A stretch of DNA of 39,353 nt from Burkholderiaceae bacterium (lineage in GTDB: Bacteria; Pseudomonadota; Gammaproteobacteria; Burkholderiales; Burkholderiaceae_C). The notes beneath the pieces were generated by a model. The model was given only the letters and a program-made list of their open reading frames with translations. It had not been told where the DNA came from and did not search any database. A program made the position numbers and the translations under genes. The stretch is taken from assembly GCA_017856435.1 (NCBI GenBank), contig JAFMFB010000022.1, positions 1 through 39,353 of the forward strand, written 5' to 3'. Each line of letters starts with the position of its first letter. Positions within the stretch are counted from its first letter, which is position 1. Positions 14,610-23,778 of the stretch are shown here, piece by piece.

Positions 14610-15713
14610 TCAGCGGTTCTGGATTGAGCCAGGAATCGGCGCCTGCAGCAGCGTCACATCGCCGCACTGGGCGCGCTGCTGCAGGGCATGCTCCATGACC
14701 ACCAGCGCCAGCATGGCCTCGGCAATGGGGGTGGCGCGAATGCCGACACAGGGGTCATGTCGCCCTTTGGTGATGACTTCGGTGCTGTGCCCTTCGACAT
14801 CGATCGATTCGCGCGGAATCAGGATCGAGCTGGTGGGCTTGATCGCGATCGAGACCTCCAGATCCTGCCCGGTGCTGATGCCCCCCAGCACGCCACCGGC
14901 CTTGTTGCCGCGAAACCCTTGCGGGGTCAGGCTGTCGCCATGGGTGCTGCCCTTGTCGGTGACTGCGTCAAAACCGGCGCCAATTTCCACGCCCTTGACC
15001 GCATTGATGCCCATCATGGCCCAGGCGATGTCGGCATCAAGCTTGTCAAACAGAGGCTGCCCCAGGCCAACCGGCATCCCCCTGGCGATGACCCGCAGCC
15101 GCGCACCACAGGAGTCGCCCGACTTGCGCAAGGCCTCCATATAACGCTCCAGGGCCGACACATCGGCCACCGGGGCAAAGAACGGGTTGTTGGGTACGTG
15201 GGACCAGGATTCGAAGGGAATCGGGATCTCGCCAATCTGGGTCATGCAGCCAAGAAATTCGGTGCCATGCTTTTCCCGCAGCCATTTCTTGGCCACCGCA
15301 CCTGCGGCCACCATGGGCGCGGTCAGGCGCGCCGAGGAGCGACCGCCACCCCGCGGATCGCGCAGGCCGTACTTGTGCCAGTAGGTGTAGTCGGCATGGC
15401 CGGGCCGGAAAGTTTGCACGATATTGCTGTAATCCTTGCTGCGCTGGTCGGTGTTACGGATCAGCAGGCAGATCGGGGTCCCGGTGGTGAGGCCCTGGTA
15501 GACACCGGAGATGATTTCAACCGCGTCAGGTTCATTGCGCTGGGTCACAAACTTGGAGGTGCCGGGCCGGCGCCGATCCAGATCGGGCTGGATATCGGCC
15601 TCGCTCAAGGCCATGCCGGGCGGGCAGCCATCGATCACGCAGCCAATGGCCGGGCCATGAGACTCACCAAAGTTGGTGACCGCAAAGAGATGTCCGAAGG
15701 TGTTGCCGCTCAT
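14610..15713 (-). CDS. aroC: Chorismate synthase
   Basis: Converts 5-enolpyruvylshikimate-3-phosphate to chorismate using reduced FMN, the last common step of aromatic amino acid synthesis. The product is 367 aa. Hallmarks are [20 protein letters not shown], the [15 protein letters not shown] region, [40 protein letters not shown] and a C-terminal [18 protein letters not shown]. Full length, no anomalies. It lies 58 bp downstream of murB and 3 bp upstream of the aldolase gene. Confidence 0.97.
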   Translation of the reverse strand: MSGNTFGHLFAVTNFGESHGPAIGCVIDGCPPGMALSEADIQPDLDRRRPGTSKFVTQRNEPDAVEIISGVYQGLTTGTPICLLIRNTDQRSKDYSNIVQTFRPGHADYTYWHKYGLRDPRGGGRSSARLTAPMVAAGAVAKKWLREKHGTEFLGCMTQIGEIPIPFESWSHVPNNPFFAPVADVSALERYMEALRKSGDSCGARLRVIARGMPVGLGQPLFDKLDADIAWAMMGINAVKGVEIGAGFDAVTDKGSTHGDSLTPQGFRGNKAGGVLGGISTGQDLEVSIAIKPTSSILIPRESIDVEGHSTEVITKGRHDPCVGIRATPIAEAMLALVVMEHALQQRAQCGDVTLLQAPIPGSIQNR

Positions 15714-15771
15714 GCGCCGATTATCCCATTCGTCGATGAAGGCTTTTGTGCAGCCGCTTCAGGGTTCTCTC

Positions 15772-16824
15772 TTACACCACCACCGGCTCGGGCTCCAGCA
15801 AAATGCCAAAGCGTTCATAGACACTGGTCTGGATCGCCTTGGCCAGCGTCATGACCTCGCCGCCGGTGGCGCCACTCTCGCCGCGTCCCAAGTTGATCAG
15901 CACCAGCGCCTGCTTGTCATAGACCCCGGCCATGCCAATGCTTTTGCCCTTCCAGCCGCAGGCATCGATCAGCCAGCCTGCAGCGAGCTTGACCGTGCCA
16001 TCATCCAGGACGTAATGCACGATGCCCGGGTCCCGCGCGATGATGTCTGCGCATTGTTCCGGGCTGACCGTAGGGTTCTTGAAAAAGCTGCCGGCGTTGC
16101 CGATTTCGGCAGGGTCAGGCAACTTGGCCCGCCGGATGGCGCAGACCCAGTCAAAAATCTGCTGGGCCGAGGGTTGAGTCGAGCCGGTCTCCTGCACCTT
16201 GCGCTGCAGATCCAGGTAACCCAGTTCAGGCTCCCAGGGTTTGGGCAGACGCAGACGCACGCGGGTGATCAAGGCCCGCCCCGCCAGCCCCATCGCCTGC
16301 TGGCTTGATGGCAGATGCTTGAAGACTGAATCGCGGTAACGGAAACCGCACTGGGAAGCGTCCAGGGTCAATGTCTGTCCGTTGTGCAGATCAATCGCTT
16401 CCAGGGACTCAAAACGATCCTGCAACTCCACGCCATAGGCGCCTATGTTCTGCACTGGCGCCGCCCCCACCGTGCCCGGAATCAGCGCCATGTTTTCCAG
16501 GCCTGGCCAGCCCTGCGCCAGCGTCCAGCGCACCAGCTCATGCCAGGATTCGCCCGCCCCAGCCTCCACCACCCAGGCACGATCGGTTTCGCTCACCAGC
16601 CGTCGGCCCATGATCTCCACCTTGAGGACCAGCGGCCTGACATCGCCAGTCAGCACAATATTGGTGCCGCCACCCAGCACAAACCTGGCTTGCCCGCTCA
16701 GGGCCGGGTCCAGCGCGGCTGCGCGGGCATCGTCTTCGGTGCGCACACGGACCAGGGTATGCGCCTTGGCCACGATGCCAAAACTGTTGCACGACTGCAG
16801 CGGAACATTTTTCTCGACTAACAT
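15772..16824 (-). CDS. murB: UDP-N-acetylenolpyruvoylglucosamine reductase
   Basis: FAD-dependent reductase of peptidoglycan precursor synthesis (UDP-GlcNAc-enolpyruvate to UDP-MurNAc), 350 aa from this start. Motifs are CNSFGIVAKAH, the FAD loop LGGGTNIVLTGD, IPGTVGAAPVQNIGAYG, FRYRDSVFKH, the catalytic-serine block GNAGSFFKNP and the C-terminal GGEVMTLAKAIQTSVYERFG. It is the longer, E. coli-like type I form. The start is uncertain: ATG at 16824 or 16833 are both acceptable. The frame could extend to 16896, but that would overlap the divergent yajQ start. Confidence 0.94.
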   Translation of the reverse strand: MLVEKNVPLQSCNSFGIVAKAHTLVRVRTEDDARAAALDPALSGQARFVLGGGTNIVLTGDVRPLVLKVEIMGRRLVSETDRAWVVEAGAGESWHELVRWTLAQGWPGLENMALIPGTVGAAPVQNIGAYGVELQDRFESLEAIDLHNGQTLTLDASQCGFRYRDSVFKHLPSSQQAMGLAGRALITRVRLRLPKPWEPELGYLDLQRKVQETGSTQPSAQQIFDWVCAIRRAKLPDPAEIGNAGSFFKNPTVSPEQCADIIARDPGIVHYVLDDGTVKLAAGWLIDACGWKGKSIGMAGVYDKQALVLINLGRGESGATGGEVMTLAKAIQTSVYERFGILLEPEPVVV

Positions 16825-16886
16825 TGACACCATTCTCTCATTGCCTGCGCGGGCAACAACAGCATCCGCTCTGAAGGAAACACAAC

Positions 16887-17372
16887 ATGCCCTCATTTGA
16901 CACAGTATGTGAAGCCGACATGGTGAAAGTGAAAAACGGGGTGGATAACGCCGCCAAGGAAATCGGCACCCGTTTTGACTTCAAGGGCACCTCGGCCAGC
17001 ATTGACATCCGTGACAAGGAAATCACCGTCATCGGCGATGCCGACTTCCAGATCGAACAGATCATCGACGTGCTGCGCAACAAGCTGACCAAGCAGTCGG
17101 TCGATGTGCGCTTTCTGGACATTGGTGAGCTGCAAAAGATGGGGGGTGACAAGGTGAAGAAGCTGATCCAGGTGCGCAATGGCATCGAGTCCGAGCTGGG
17201 CAAAAAAATTCAGCGCATGGTCAAGGACAGCAAGCTCAAGGTGCAGGCCTCGATCCAGGAGGACAAGCTGCGCGTCAGCGGCGCCAAGCGCGATGACCTG
17301 CAGGCGGCCATGGCGCTGATCCGCAAGGACATTACGGATGTCCCGCTGTCATTCAATAATTTTCGCGATTAA
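16887..17372 (+). CDS. yajQ: YajQ-family nucleotide (cyclic di-GMP)-binding protein
   Basis: Cytoplasmic protein of 161 aa with two ferredoxin-like repeats. Family blocks are [80 protein letters not shown] and ISGxKRDDLQ seen as [19 protein letters not shown] member in Xanthomonas binds cyclic di-GMP and acts with a transcription factor; E. coli YajQ binds nucleotides and RNA. AAGGA lies 8 bases before the ATG. It diverges from murB with about 60 bp between starts. Confidence 0.95.
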   Translation: MPSFDTVCEADMVKVKNGVDNAAKEIGTRFDFKGTSASIDIRDKEITVIGDADFQIEQIIDVLRNKLTKQSVDVRFLDIGELQKMGGDKVKKLIQVRNGIESELGKKIQRMVKDSKLKVQASIQEDKLRVSGAKRDDLQAAMALIRKDITDVPLSFNNFRD

Positions 17373-17381
17373 GGGCTGGGG

Positions 17382-18011
17382 CTAGGACTTTTTCTGGCCA
17401 ATCCGGGTTTCGGTGCCATTGATCAGGCGCCCGATATTCTGGGCGTGACGGTAGATCAACAGCAGGCTCATCACGCCCGTTGCCAACAGCACCGGACCGG
17501 CCATCACCCAGGCCACGCCGCCCCCAAAGAGGTAGTAGGCTGGCGCGAACAGGGCCGAAACCAGGGCCGCCAGCGAGGAGTAACGGGAAAAATAAGCCAC
17601 GATCACCCAGGTCATCAGGGTGGCCAGACCCAGCCACACCTCGAACCCAAGCAACACGCCCAACGCGGTGGCCACCCCCTTGCCGCCCTGAAACTTGAAG
17701 AATACCGGGTACAGATGCCCGGCAAAAGCCCCCATGCCCGCAAGCGCCAGCGTGCCCTCTTCCAGCCCATAAGGCTTACCGTACCAGCCCACCAGCGCCA
17801 CCGGCAGCCAGCCCTTGACGGCGTCGAGCAGCAAGGTCAGTACAGCCGCCTTTTTCGAGCCCGATCGCAACACATTGGTGGCCCCCGGGTTCTTGCTGCC
17901 GTAGGTGCGCGGGTCATTAAGACCCAGCACCCGGCTGACGATGACTGCAAAGGACAGCGAACCGATCAGATAGGCCAGCAGGCCGACCAACAATGGCATG
18001 ACAGTATTCAA
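17382..18011 (-). CDS. plsY: Acyl-phosphate:glycerol-3-phosphate acyltransferase PlsY
   Basis: Inner-membrane enzyme that transfers acyl groups from acyl-phosphate to glycerol-3-phosphate, the first step of phospholipid synthesis. The product is 209 aa with five or more hydrophobic segments. The three conserved loops are present: [40 protein letters not shown] and [14 protein letters not shown]. The TTG at 18011 is chosen because GGAG lies 8 bases before it. The ATG at 17999 lacks a properly spaced ribosome-binding site and would shorten the protein by four residues. It converges on yajQ with a 9-bp gap. Confidence 0.95.
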   Translation of the reverse strand: MNTVMPLLVGLLAYLIGSLSFAVIVSRVLGLNDPRTYGSKNPGATNVLRSGSKKAAVLTLLLDAVKGWLPVALVGWYGKPYGLEEGTLALAGMGAFAGHLYPVFFKFQGGKGVATALGVLLGFEVWLGLATLMTWVIVAYFSRYSSLAALVSALFAPAYYLFGGGVAWVMAGPVLLATGVMSLLLIYRHAQNIGRLINGTETRIGQKKS

Positions 18012-18063
18012 ATCAAGTTCTCCAGACCTGCGACTTGTCGCAGGTTACTGTGGGCGCGCTCGA

Positions 18064-18849
18064 TCAGACGATCTTGATGCTGAGCCCGGGCAGCTTGTCG
18101 ATATGAATGTCGATCACATCGCCGCGCACCACCGGGCCCACCTTGTCCGGTGTGCCCGAGTAAATGATGTCGCCAGGAAACAGTTCGAACGCCTCGGACA
18201 GTTTGCTGATCTGCTCGGCCACTGACCAGATCATCTGGTTCAGGTTGGCGTTTTGCTTCATCTGACCGTTGACCTTCAGCCAGATGGCACCCTGGGAGAA
18301 GTGCCCAATCTGGCCGACCTTGTGAATCGCCCCGATCGGTGCCGAATGGTCAAAGCTCTTGCCGATTTCCCAGGGCTTTTTCTCGTTGCCCATGGCGCGC
18401 TGAAGGTCGCGCCGGGTCATGTCCAAGCCCAAGGTGTAGCCATAGACATGCTCCAGCGCCTTGGCCACCGGAATGTTGCGCCCTCCCTTGTCCAGGCAGG
18501 CTACCAGTTCCACCTCGTAGTGGTAGTTCTTGGTGAGCGGTGGGTAGGGGTGATCCGCCACCGTGCCAGTGGCAACATACTGAATCGCATCGGTCGGTTT
18601 CTGAAAGAAGAAAGGCGGCTCGCGGTCCGGGTTGGAGCCCATCTCAATGGCGTGAGCGCGGTAATTGCGGCCAATGCAATAGATTCGGCGCACCGGAAAC
18701 TTTTCATCAGAGCCAACAATCGGAATGTAGGTGGCTGGTACATCAAACGGCGTTTTGGCGCCTTGCTGGGCCACGCCTGGCAGGGCGCAGCCGGTGACAG
18801 CGCCTGTAGCGACCAGGGCAGAGCTCTGAAAAAAATTGCGTCGATCCAT
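18064..18849 (-). CDS. Fumarylacetoacetate hydrolase-family enzyme (fumarylpyruvate hydrolase-like) with Tat/lipoprotein-type signal
   Basis: Protein of 261 aa. The catalytic part strongly resembles fumarylpyruvate hydrolases of the gentisate pathway: FPVRRIYCIGRNYRAHAIEMG, EPPFFFQKPTDAI, the metal-binding NYHYEVELVACL, VYGYTLGLDMTRRDLQRAMG, PWEIGKSFDHSAPIG and a C-terminal GDIIYSGTPDKVGPV. Unusually, it begins MDRRNFFQSSALVATGAVTG followed by Cys21. That is a twin-arginine (RRNFF) signal with a lipobox-like V-T-G-C, implying export or a lipoprotein, whereas the family is normally cytoplasmic. The ATG at 18849 has GGAGGAG just upstream, so this start is well supported and the signal is not an artefact of a wrong start. 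Monocistronic between plsY and pta. Confidence 0.85.
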   Translation of the reverse strand: MDRRNFFQSSALVATGAVTGCALPGVAQQGAKTPFDVPATYIPIVGSDEKFPVRRIYCIGRNYRAHAIEMGSNPDREPPFFFQKPTDAIQYVATGTVADHPYPPLTKNYHYEVELVACLDKGGRNIPVAKALEHVYGYTLGLDMTRRDLQRAMGNEKKPWEIGKSFDHSAPIGAIHKVGQIGHFSQGAIWLKVNGQMKQNANLNQMIWSVAEQISKLSEAFELFPGDIIYSGTPDKVGPVVRGDVIDIHIDKLPGLSIKIV

Positions 18850-18997
18850 AGTTGTCTCCTCCGTGAAAGGAACGATTAGGTGAAAACAAGAAAAGCGAAG
18901 ATCGAATTGACCGACCAAGCAGGCTGAAATGTACACATTTTTCTAGACAAGCTTTCAGCTGCAAAACCACCGACGCAATGTTCAAGTACGCCTTGGC

Positions 18998-19945
18998 TCA
19001 ATAATCAGGCGTTGAACTTCTCGTGGCCAGAACTGCCAGGGCCACGGAGGCCAGACGTGACGGCACCGAATCGGCGCGCGAGGTCAACACAATCGGCACC
19101 TTGGCACCCAGCACCAGACCCGCGCAGTCGCCGCCGCCGATGTAGTTGAAGCTCTTGTAGAGCATGTTGCCGGCGTTCAGGTCCGGCATCAGCAGCAGGT
19201 CCGGATCGCCAGCCACCTCGGAGTCGATTTTCTTGATGCGGGCGGCTTCGGCAGAAATGACATTGTCAAAACCGAAGGGCCCTTCGATCACGGCGCCGGG
19301 CCAGGCACCATCGCGCGCCATTGCCACCAGCGCTTGTGCATCCAGGGTGGCGGCAATGGCCGGGTTGACGGTTTCCACCGCGGCCACAATGCCAACCTTG
19401 GGTCGTGAGACACCCAGCTGTCGCAGCAAGGCCAGCGCGTTGCTGAGGATGTCGCGTTTGGTCTTGAGATCAGGCTGGATGTTCACCACACAATCGGCCA
19501 GCGCCAGCAGCTTGTGATAGCGGGGCAGATCGAACAGAAAAGCGTGGCTGATGCGTCTGTCGGTACGCAGGCCCGCCGACTTGCTGACCACCGCTGACAT
19601 CAGTTCATCGGTATGCAGCGATCCTTTCATCAGGGCGCCGACGACGCCCTGCCTGGCCAGTTCGGCAGCGTGCTGGGCCGCCACCGCTGGGGCCGGGTCG
19701 GTGGCAATGATTTCAAAATCGTCGATCTCAATGGCGCTGTCATCCGCCGCACGCCGAATCAGATCGCGCCCGCCCACCAGCATCGGGCGCGCCAGTCCGC
19801 TGGCCGACATCTGTACCGCCACCTCCAGGGCCAAGCGGTCACACGGATGCACCAGCGCCAGCACCGGCGCCGACGCGTGGGTCGCGCGCCGGGCAGCGCG
19901 CTCGACCAAGGCGCTTAACCGGGGATGGGATGGCTGATCACTCAC
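18998..19945 (-). CDS. pta: Phosphate acetyltransferase-family protein (Pta/Ptb), linked to Xsc
   Basis: Phosphate acyltransferase of 315 aa, the PTA_PTB domain alone. It should convert acetyl phosphate, the product of Xsc, to acetyl-CoA. Motifs include VGALMKGSLHTDELMSAVVS, RISHAFLFDLPRYHK, PKVGIVAAVETVNPAIAATLDA, IEGPFGFDNVIS and LLMPDLNAGNMLYKSFNYIG with GAKVPIVLTSRADS. The GTG at 19945 has AAGG about 8 bases upstream. It lies 56 bp downstream of xsc on the same strand, the arrangement typical of sulfonate degraders. A phosphate butyryltransferase activity cannot be excluded from sequence alone. Confidence 0.88.
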   Translation of the reverse strand: MSDQPSHPRLSALVERAARRATHASAPVLALVHPCDRLALEVAVQMSASGLARPMLVGGRDLIRRAADDSAIEIDDFEIIATDPAPAVAAQHAAELARQGVVGALMKGSLHTDELMSAVVSKSAGLRTDRRISHAFLFDLPRYHKLLALADCVVNIQPDLKTKRDILSNALALLRQLGVSRPKVGIVAAVETVNPAIAATLDAQALVAMARDGAWPGAVIEGPFGFDNVISAEAARIKKIDSEVAGDPDLLLMPDLNAGNMLYKSFNYIGGGDCAGLVLGAKVPIVLTSRADSVPSRLASVALAVLATRSSTPDY

Positions 19946-20001
19946 AAGGCAACCTTGAAGGTCAGGCCCATTGGCAGCGGCACAGGACCACCGGCTGCCA
20001 C

Positions 20002-21822
20002 CTAGACGTAGTCTTTGTATTTATCCAGGAAGCGAACCGGCTTGGACAGTGCGTCGCGACGGAAAGGGTCTCCCAGCTCACGGGTACACATGATTTCGAT
20101 CACGCAGGTCTTCTTCTGGTTCATCTGCAGATCGATCGCCTTTTTCAGCGCTGCACCAACCTGCTCGATATCGTCCACCACAATGCCTTCAGCCCCCATG
20201 CTTTGGGCAATTCCGGCAAAGCTCGGGCTCTCGAGTTCACCGGCGACAAAACGTCGGTTGTAGAAGTCAACCTGGTTTTTCTTCTCGGCACCCCATTGAC
20301 GGTTGTGAAACACCACGGCCGTCACCGGAATGTTGTGACGCACTGCCGTCATGATCTCGACCATGCTCATGGCCCAGGCGCCGTCGCCGGCATAGGCAAT
20401 GGCCGGGCGCTCGGGGCAGGCCAGCTTGGCACCAATCATGGTGGGCAGGGAGTAGCCGCAATTGCCAAAGCTCATCGGCGCAAAGAAGCTGCGCGGCTCT
20501 TCGAAGCGCAGGTAACTGTTGGACACCGCGTTGATGTTGCCGATGTCGGTGGACACCATGGCGCGCGGCGGCATGGCCTTTTCCAGTTCACGCAGGACCT
20601 GGCGCGGGTGCAGGTAGTGACCGCCGGCAAAGGTTTTCTCTCCCTTGGCCTCTTCGATCATGTCCAAGCTGTAGGCATCGCGCTCGTGGGTCCAGTCACT
20701 GAGCTCTTTTTCCCAGGCCGCTTTTTCTTCGGCAATCTTGCCGGCACGCGCGACCTTGGTGACATCGCAAACCAGGGTTTTGCCGGCCAGACGGGCCAGC
20801 AGGGCCTTGGCCACCGCCTTGGCATCGCCATGGATGCCAACATTGATTTTCTTGACCAGACCCAGGTTGGTGTGATCGGCCTCGACCTGGATGATCTTGG
20901 CGTCCTTGGGCCAGTAATCCATGCCGTGTTGCGGCAAGGTACCAAACGGACCCATGCGCGAACCCAGTGCGATCACCACATCGGCCTGGCTCATCAACTT
21001 CATGGCGGCCTTGCTGCCCTGATAACCCAGGGGACCCGCCCACAGGGGGTGGCTGGCCGGGAAACTGTCGTTGCGCAGATAGCCGTTGCACACGGGGGCA
21101 CCCAGACGTTCCGCCAGGGCCTGGCACTCCTGCACCGCGTCGCCAATCACCACGCCGCCGCCGGACAGGATCACCGGGAACTTGGCAGTTGCCAGCAACT
21201 CGGCCGCCGCGTTCAGGCTGTTTTCACCGCCCGCGCCACGCTCCACCCGCATCGGCTTGGGAATTTCACAATTGATCTCACCATAGAAATAATCACGCGG
21301 AATATTCAGCTGGGTCGGACCCATCTCGGACATGGCCCGATCAAAACAGCGCGCGGTGAATTCCGCCATACGCTTGGGATTGTTCACATGTCCCTGGTAC
21401 TTGGTGAACTCCTGGAACATGGGCAACTGATTGGCCTCCTGGAAGCCCCCCAGCCCCATGCCCATGGTGCCGGTCTCAGGCGTAATCATCACCACCGGGC
21501 TGTGCGCCCAGTAGGCCGCCGCGATGGCGGTCACGCAGTTGCTGATGCCCGGGCCGTTTTGTCCAATCACCACCCCATGGCGGCCACTGGCTCGGGCATA
21601 GCCGTCGGCCATATGGGCAGCACCCTGTTCATGCACCACGGGAATGAGGCGAATGCCTGCTGGTGCAAAAATATCCATGGCATCCATGAAGGCTGAGCCC
21701 ATGATGCCAAACAAGGTGTCAACACCCTGCGCAACCATGGTTTCAACAAAGGCCTCCGAAGGCGTCATTTTCTGGTTGCCACTCACGACGGTACGTGAAT
21801 GGATTGGCTGGGGCGCGTTCAT
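20002..21822 (-). CDS. xsc: Sulfoacetaldehyde acetyltransferase
   Basis: Thiamine-diphosphate enzyme: sulfoacetaldehyde plus phosphate gives acetyl phosphate and sulfite, the desulfonating step for taurine, isethionate and sulfoacetate. The product is 606 aa. Blocks characteristic of Xsc rather than acetolactate synthase are MTPSEAFVETMVAQGVDTLF, IMGSAFMDAMDIFAPAGIRL, VVHEQGAAHMADGYARASG (ThDP-activating Glu), IPRDYFYGEINCEIPKP and the ThDP motif GDGAWAMSMVEIMTA up to NRQWGAEKKNQ. The ATG at 21822 is chosen because GGAG lies 8 bases upstream; a TTG at 21843 is in frame but unsupported. Cytoplasmic; divergent from an IclR regulator that probably controls it. Confidence 0.94.
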   Translation of the reverse strand: MNAPQPIHSRTVVSGNQKMTPSEAFVETMVAQGVDTLFGIMGSAFMDAMDIFAPAGIRLIPVVHEQGAAHMADGYARASGRHGVVIGQNGPGISNCVTAIAAAYWAHSPVVMITPETGTMGMGLGGFQEANQLPMFQEFTKYQGHVNNPKRMAEFTARCFDRAMSEMGPTQLNIPRDYFYGEINCEIPKPMRVERGAGGENSLNAAAELLATAKFPVILSGGGVVIGDAVQECQALAERLGAPVCNGYLRNDSFPASHPLWAGPLGYQGSKAAMKLMSQADVVIALGSRMGPFGTLPQHGMDYWPKDAKIIQVEADHTNLGLVKKINVGIHGDAKAVAKALLARLAGKTLVCDVTKVARAGKIAEEKAAWEKELSDWTHERDAYSLDMIEEAKGEKTFAGGHYLHPRQVLRELEKAMPPRAMVSTDIGNINAVSNSYLRFEEPRSFFAPMSFGNCGYSLPTMIGAKLACPERPAIAYAGDGAWAMSMVEIMTAVRHNIPVTAVVFHNRQWGAEKKNQVDFYNRRFVAGELESPSFAGIAQSMGAEGIVVDDIEQVGAALKKAIDLQMNQKKTCVIEIMCTRELGDPFRRDALSKPVRFLDKYKDYV

Positions 21823-21857
21823 AAAATAATCTCCATAGGTCAAATAAATAAAAAACG

Positions 21858-21901
21858 AAACGATTTGTACCGTTTATTGAAATTTTGGCGTACTATACGC
21901 C
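21858..21901. promoter_or_regulatory. Inverted repeats between xsc and IclR regulator (candidate operator/promoter)
   Basis: Two symmetric elements lie in the 116-bp divergent intergenic region. The first, at 21858-21875, is AAACG, 8 bp, CGTTT. The second, at 21887-21901, is GGCGTA, CTA, TACGCC with perfect 6-bp arms. Both suit binding of an IclR dimer, and TACTAT within the second could be a rightward -10. An additional AAACG lies at 21853-21857. Confidence 0.5.
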
Positions 21902-21938
21902 ACCTCCACGCCACCGTCAACACTAAAGTTGCTGCCCC

Positions 21939-22760
21939 ATGAAACTGGTTCCCCACCCCGGCACCGAGCCCTCAGACTTCCAAAGTGACACGCCCGCACT
22001 GCGCTTGTTTGCCCTGCTGGAGCTGATGGCCAGCAAGGATCGTCTCTACAACTTGCAGGACCTGGTGGAAGAGACCGGTTATCCCAAACCCACCCTGCAC
22101 CGCATGTTGGGCCAACTGGAAGCGGCCGGACTGCTGCAGCGCGAGCAGGATGGACGCCACTATGGCACCGGGGTCAGGTTGCGCGCCCTGGCTGAAAACC
22201 TGCTGCTCAACAACACCCTCAACAGCGCTCGGCACCTGATCTTGCGGCAATTGGTGGAGGAGCTGGGTGAAAGCTGCAACATCACCACCCTGATCGGTGG
22301 TGAGGTGGTGTACTTGGACCGGGTTGAGACGGCCGCGCCCTTGCGCTTCTACCTGCATCCCGGCTCCCGGGTGCCGGCCCATTGCTCTGCCAGTGGCAAG
22401 CTGTTCCTGGCTAACATGAGCCCGGCGCAGCGACGCCGCCTGCTGGAGCAGACCCCGCTGCAAAGCTATACCGCCAAAACCCTGGTCAGCCTAAGCGCGC
22501 TGGAACAGGAGTTCCAACAGATCCGCCGTGATGGTTATGCCTTTGACGATGAAGAATTTCTGCCGGGCTTGCTCTGCCTGGCCGTGGGCGTGCCCTCGGC
22601 CCATGGACGTGCCAGCGTCTGCCTGGCGGTACAGGCGCCGATCCTGCGCAGCTCACGCGAACAAGCCCTGCGCTGGCTGCCTGCCCTGCAACGCGCTGCC
22701 AAGGCCCTGAGCCATATCGAGGATGAAACGTCCGCAGCGCCCCAAGCCAGCCGTGCCTGA
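21939..22760 (+). CDS. IclR-family transcriptional regulator, divergent from xsc-pta
   Basis: Regulator of 273 aa. An N-terminal winged helix ([20 protein letters not shown]; recognition helix [20 protein letters not shown]) precedes an IclR effector domain. The latter has [20 protein letters not shown], the [15 protein letters not shown] signature, and [19 protein letters not shown]. It faces xsc across inverted repeats and its TGA overlaps the ATG of the CobS-like gene (TGATG), so regulator and AAA+ gene are translationally coupled. The effector is probably a sulfonate or derivative (inference from xsc). Confidence 0.9.
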   Translation: MKLVPHPGTEPSDFQSDTPALRLFALLELMASKDRLYNLQDLVEETGYPKPTLHRMLGQLEAAGLLQREQDGRHYGTGVRLRALAENLLLNNTLNSARHLILRQLVEELGESCNITTLIGGEVVYLDRVETAAPLRFYLHPGSRVPAHCSASGKLFLANMSPAQRRRLLEQTPLQSYTAKTLVSLSALEQEFQQIRRDGYAFDDEEFLPGLLCLAVGVPSAHGRASVCLAVQAPILRSSREQALRWLPALQRAAKALSHIEDETSAAPQASRA

Positions 22761-23755
22761 TGCCAGTGCAACCTGAACGACCCAACATGATGAACCAACC
22801 CGACCGCCTGCTCAGCGCCAAAGAAGTCTTTGGCATTGAAACCGACCTCATGGTGCCCGCTTTCAGCCAGCGCGATGAACACGTGCCTGAAATTGACAGC
22901 GTGTACCGCTTCAATCGCGAGGTCACCCTGGCTATTCTGGCGGGCTTCACCCACAACCGACGTGTGATGGTGCAAGGCCTGCATGGCACCGGCAAGTCCA
23001 CCCACATCGAGCAGGTTGCCGCGCGCCTGAACTGGCCCTGCGTGCGGGTCAACCTGGACGGCCATATCAGCCGACTCGACCTGGTGGGCAAGGATGCAGT
23101 GGTGATCAGGGACGGCCAGCAGGTTACCGAGTTTCAGGAGGGCATCGTGCCCTGGGCGCTGCAACGGCCAGTGGCCCTGATCTTTGACGAATACGATGCC
23201 GGCCGTCCCGATGTGATGTTTGTCATCCAGCGCATTCTCGAGCAGGGCGGCAAGCTCACCTTGCTGGACCAGAACCGGGTGCTTGACCCCAACCCCCACT
23301 TCAGGCTGTTTGCCACCTCCAACACCATCGGCCAGGGCAATATGAATGGCCTGTACCACGGTGCCCAACGGCTGAATCACGCCCAGATCGACCGCTGGAA
23401 CATTGTGGCCACGCTCAATTACCTGCCCCGCGAGGAAGAAATCGCCATCGTTGCAGCCCGTGTTCCAGCACTGGCCGGTGAAGCGCATCAGGCCTTGCTG
23501 AGCGCCATGCGCGCGGTGGCCGAGCTCACCCGCAAGGGCTTTGCCGCAGGCGACCTGTCCACCCTGATGTCGCCCCGCACCCTGATCAACTGGGCCGAGA
23601 ATCTGGCGATTTTTCCTGACCCAGCCCACGCCTTTCGGCTATCGTTTGTCAACAAGTGCGACGAGGCTGAACGGGCGGTGGTGGCTGAATATTTTCAGCG
23701 CTGCTTTGGCCGTGAACTTGACGAGTCGTTTGCGCTCCAGCCAGCGGGTCGCTAA
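22760..23755 (+). CDS. cobS: CobS-like AAA+ ATPase (aerobic cobaltochelatase subunit family)
   Basis: AAA+ ATPase of 331 aa, very close to genuine CobS in layout. It has the N-terminal [20 protein letters not shown], Walker [10 protein letters not shown] (residues 73-81), [20 protein letters not shown], Walker [41 protein letters not shown] and [13 protein letters not shown]. In cobalamin synthesis CobS and CobT form the ATP-driven complex that makes CobN insert cobalt. No CobN or other cobalamin gene is in the window. Related MoxR/VWA pairs (NorQD, CbbQO) act as activases for metalloenzymes and Rubisco. The start overlaps the IclR stop; an alternative ATG is at 22787. The gene symbol marks homology only; the function here is open. 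Confidence 0.85.
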   Translation: MPVQPERPNMMNQPDRLLSAKEVFGIETDLMVPAFSQRDEHVPEIDSVYRFNREVTLAILAGFTHNRRVMVQGLHGTGKSTHIEQVAARLNWPCVRVNLDGHISRLDLVGKDAVVIRDGQQVTEFQEGIVPWALQRPVALIFDEYDAGRPDVMFVIQRILEQGGKLTLLDQNRVLDPNPHFRLFATSNTIGQGNMNGLYHGAQRLNHAQIDRWNIVATLNYLPREEEIAIVAARVPALAGEAHQALLSAMRAVAELTRKGFAAGDLSTLMSPRTLINWAENLAIFPDPAHAFRLSFVNKCDEAERAVVAEYFQRCFGRELDESFALQPAGR

Positions 23756-23778
23756 GGCCGGCTGACCCTCCGCCCGCC

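Noticed and set aside
14688-15854. Plus-strand open frame of 388 codons opposite aroC
   Set aside because: aroC is unmistakable on the minus strand; the antisense translation is low-complexity and unlike any family.
19930-21696. Long open frame (588 codons) on the plus strand opposite xsc
   Set aside because: It is antisense to a clear Xsc protein; the His/Gly/Gln-rich translation has no domain and reflects high-GC codon usage on the other strand.
20002-21822. Acetolactate synthase or glyoxylate carboligase as identity for the ThDP enzyme
   Set aside because: The FGIMGSAFMDAMDIFAPAG and IPRDYFYGE blocks and the adjacent pta are specific to Xsc.
22535-23629. Minus-strand open frame of 364 codons opposite the CobS-like gene
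   Set aside because: The CobS motifs on the plus strand explain the region; the antisense product is His/Gly-rich without a domain.
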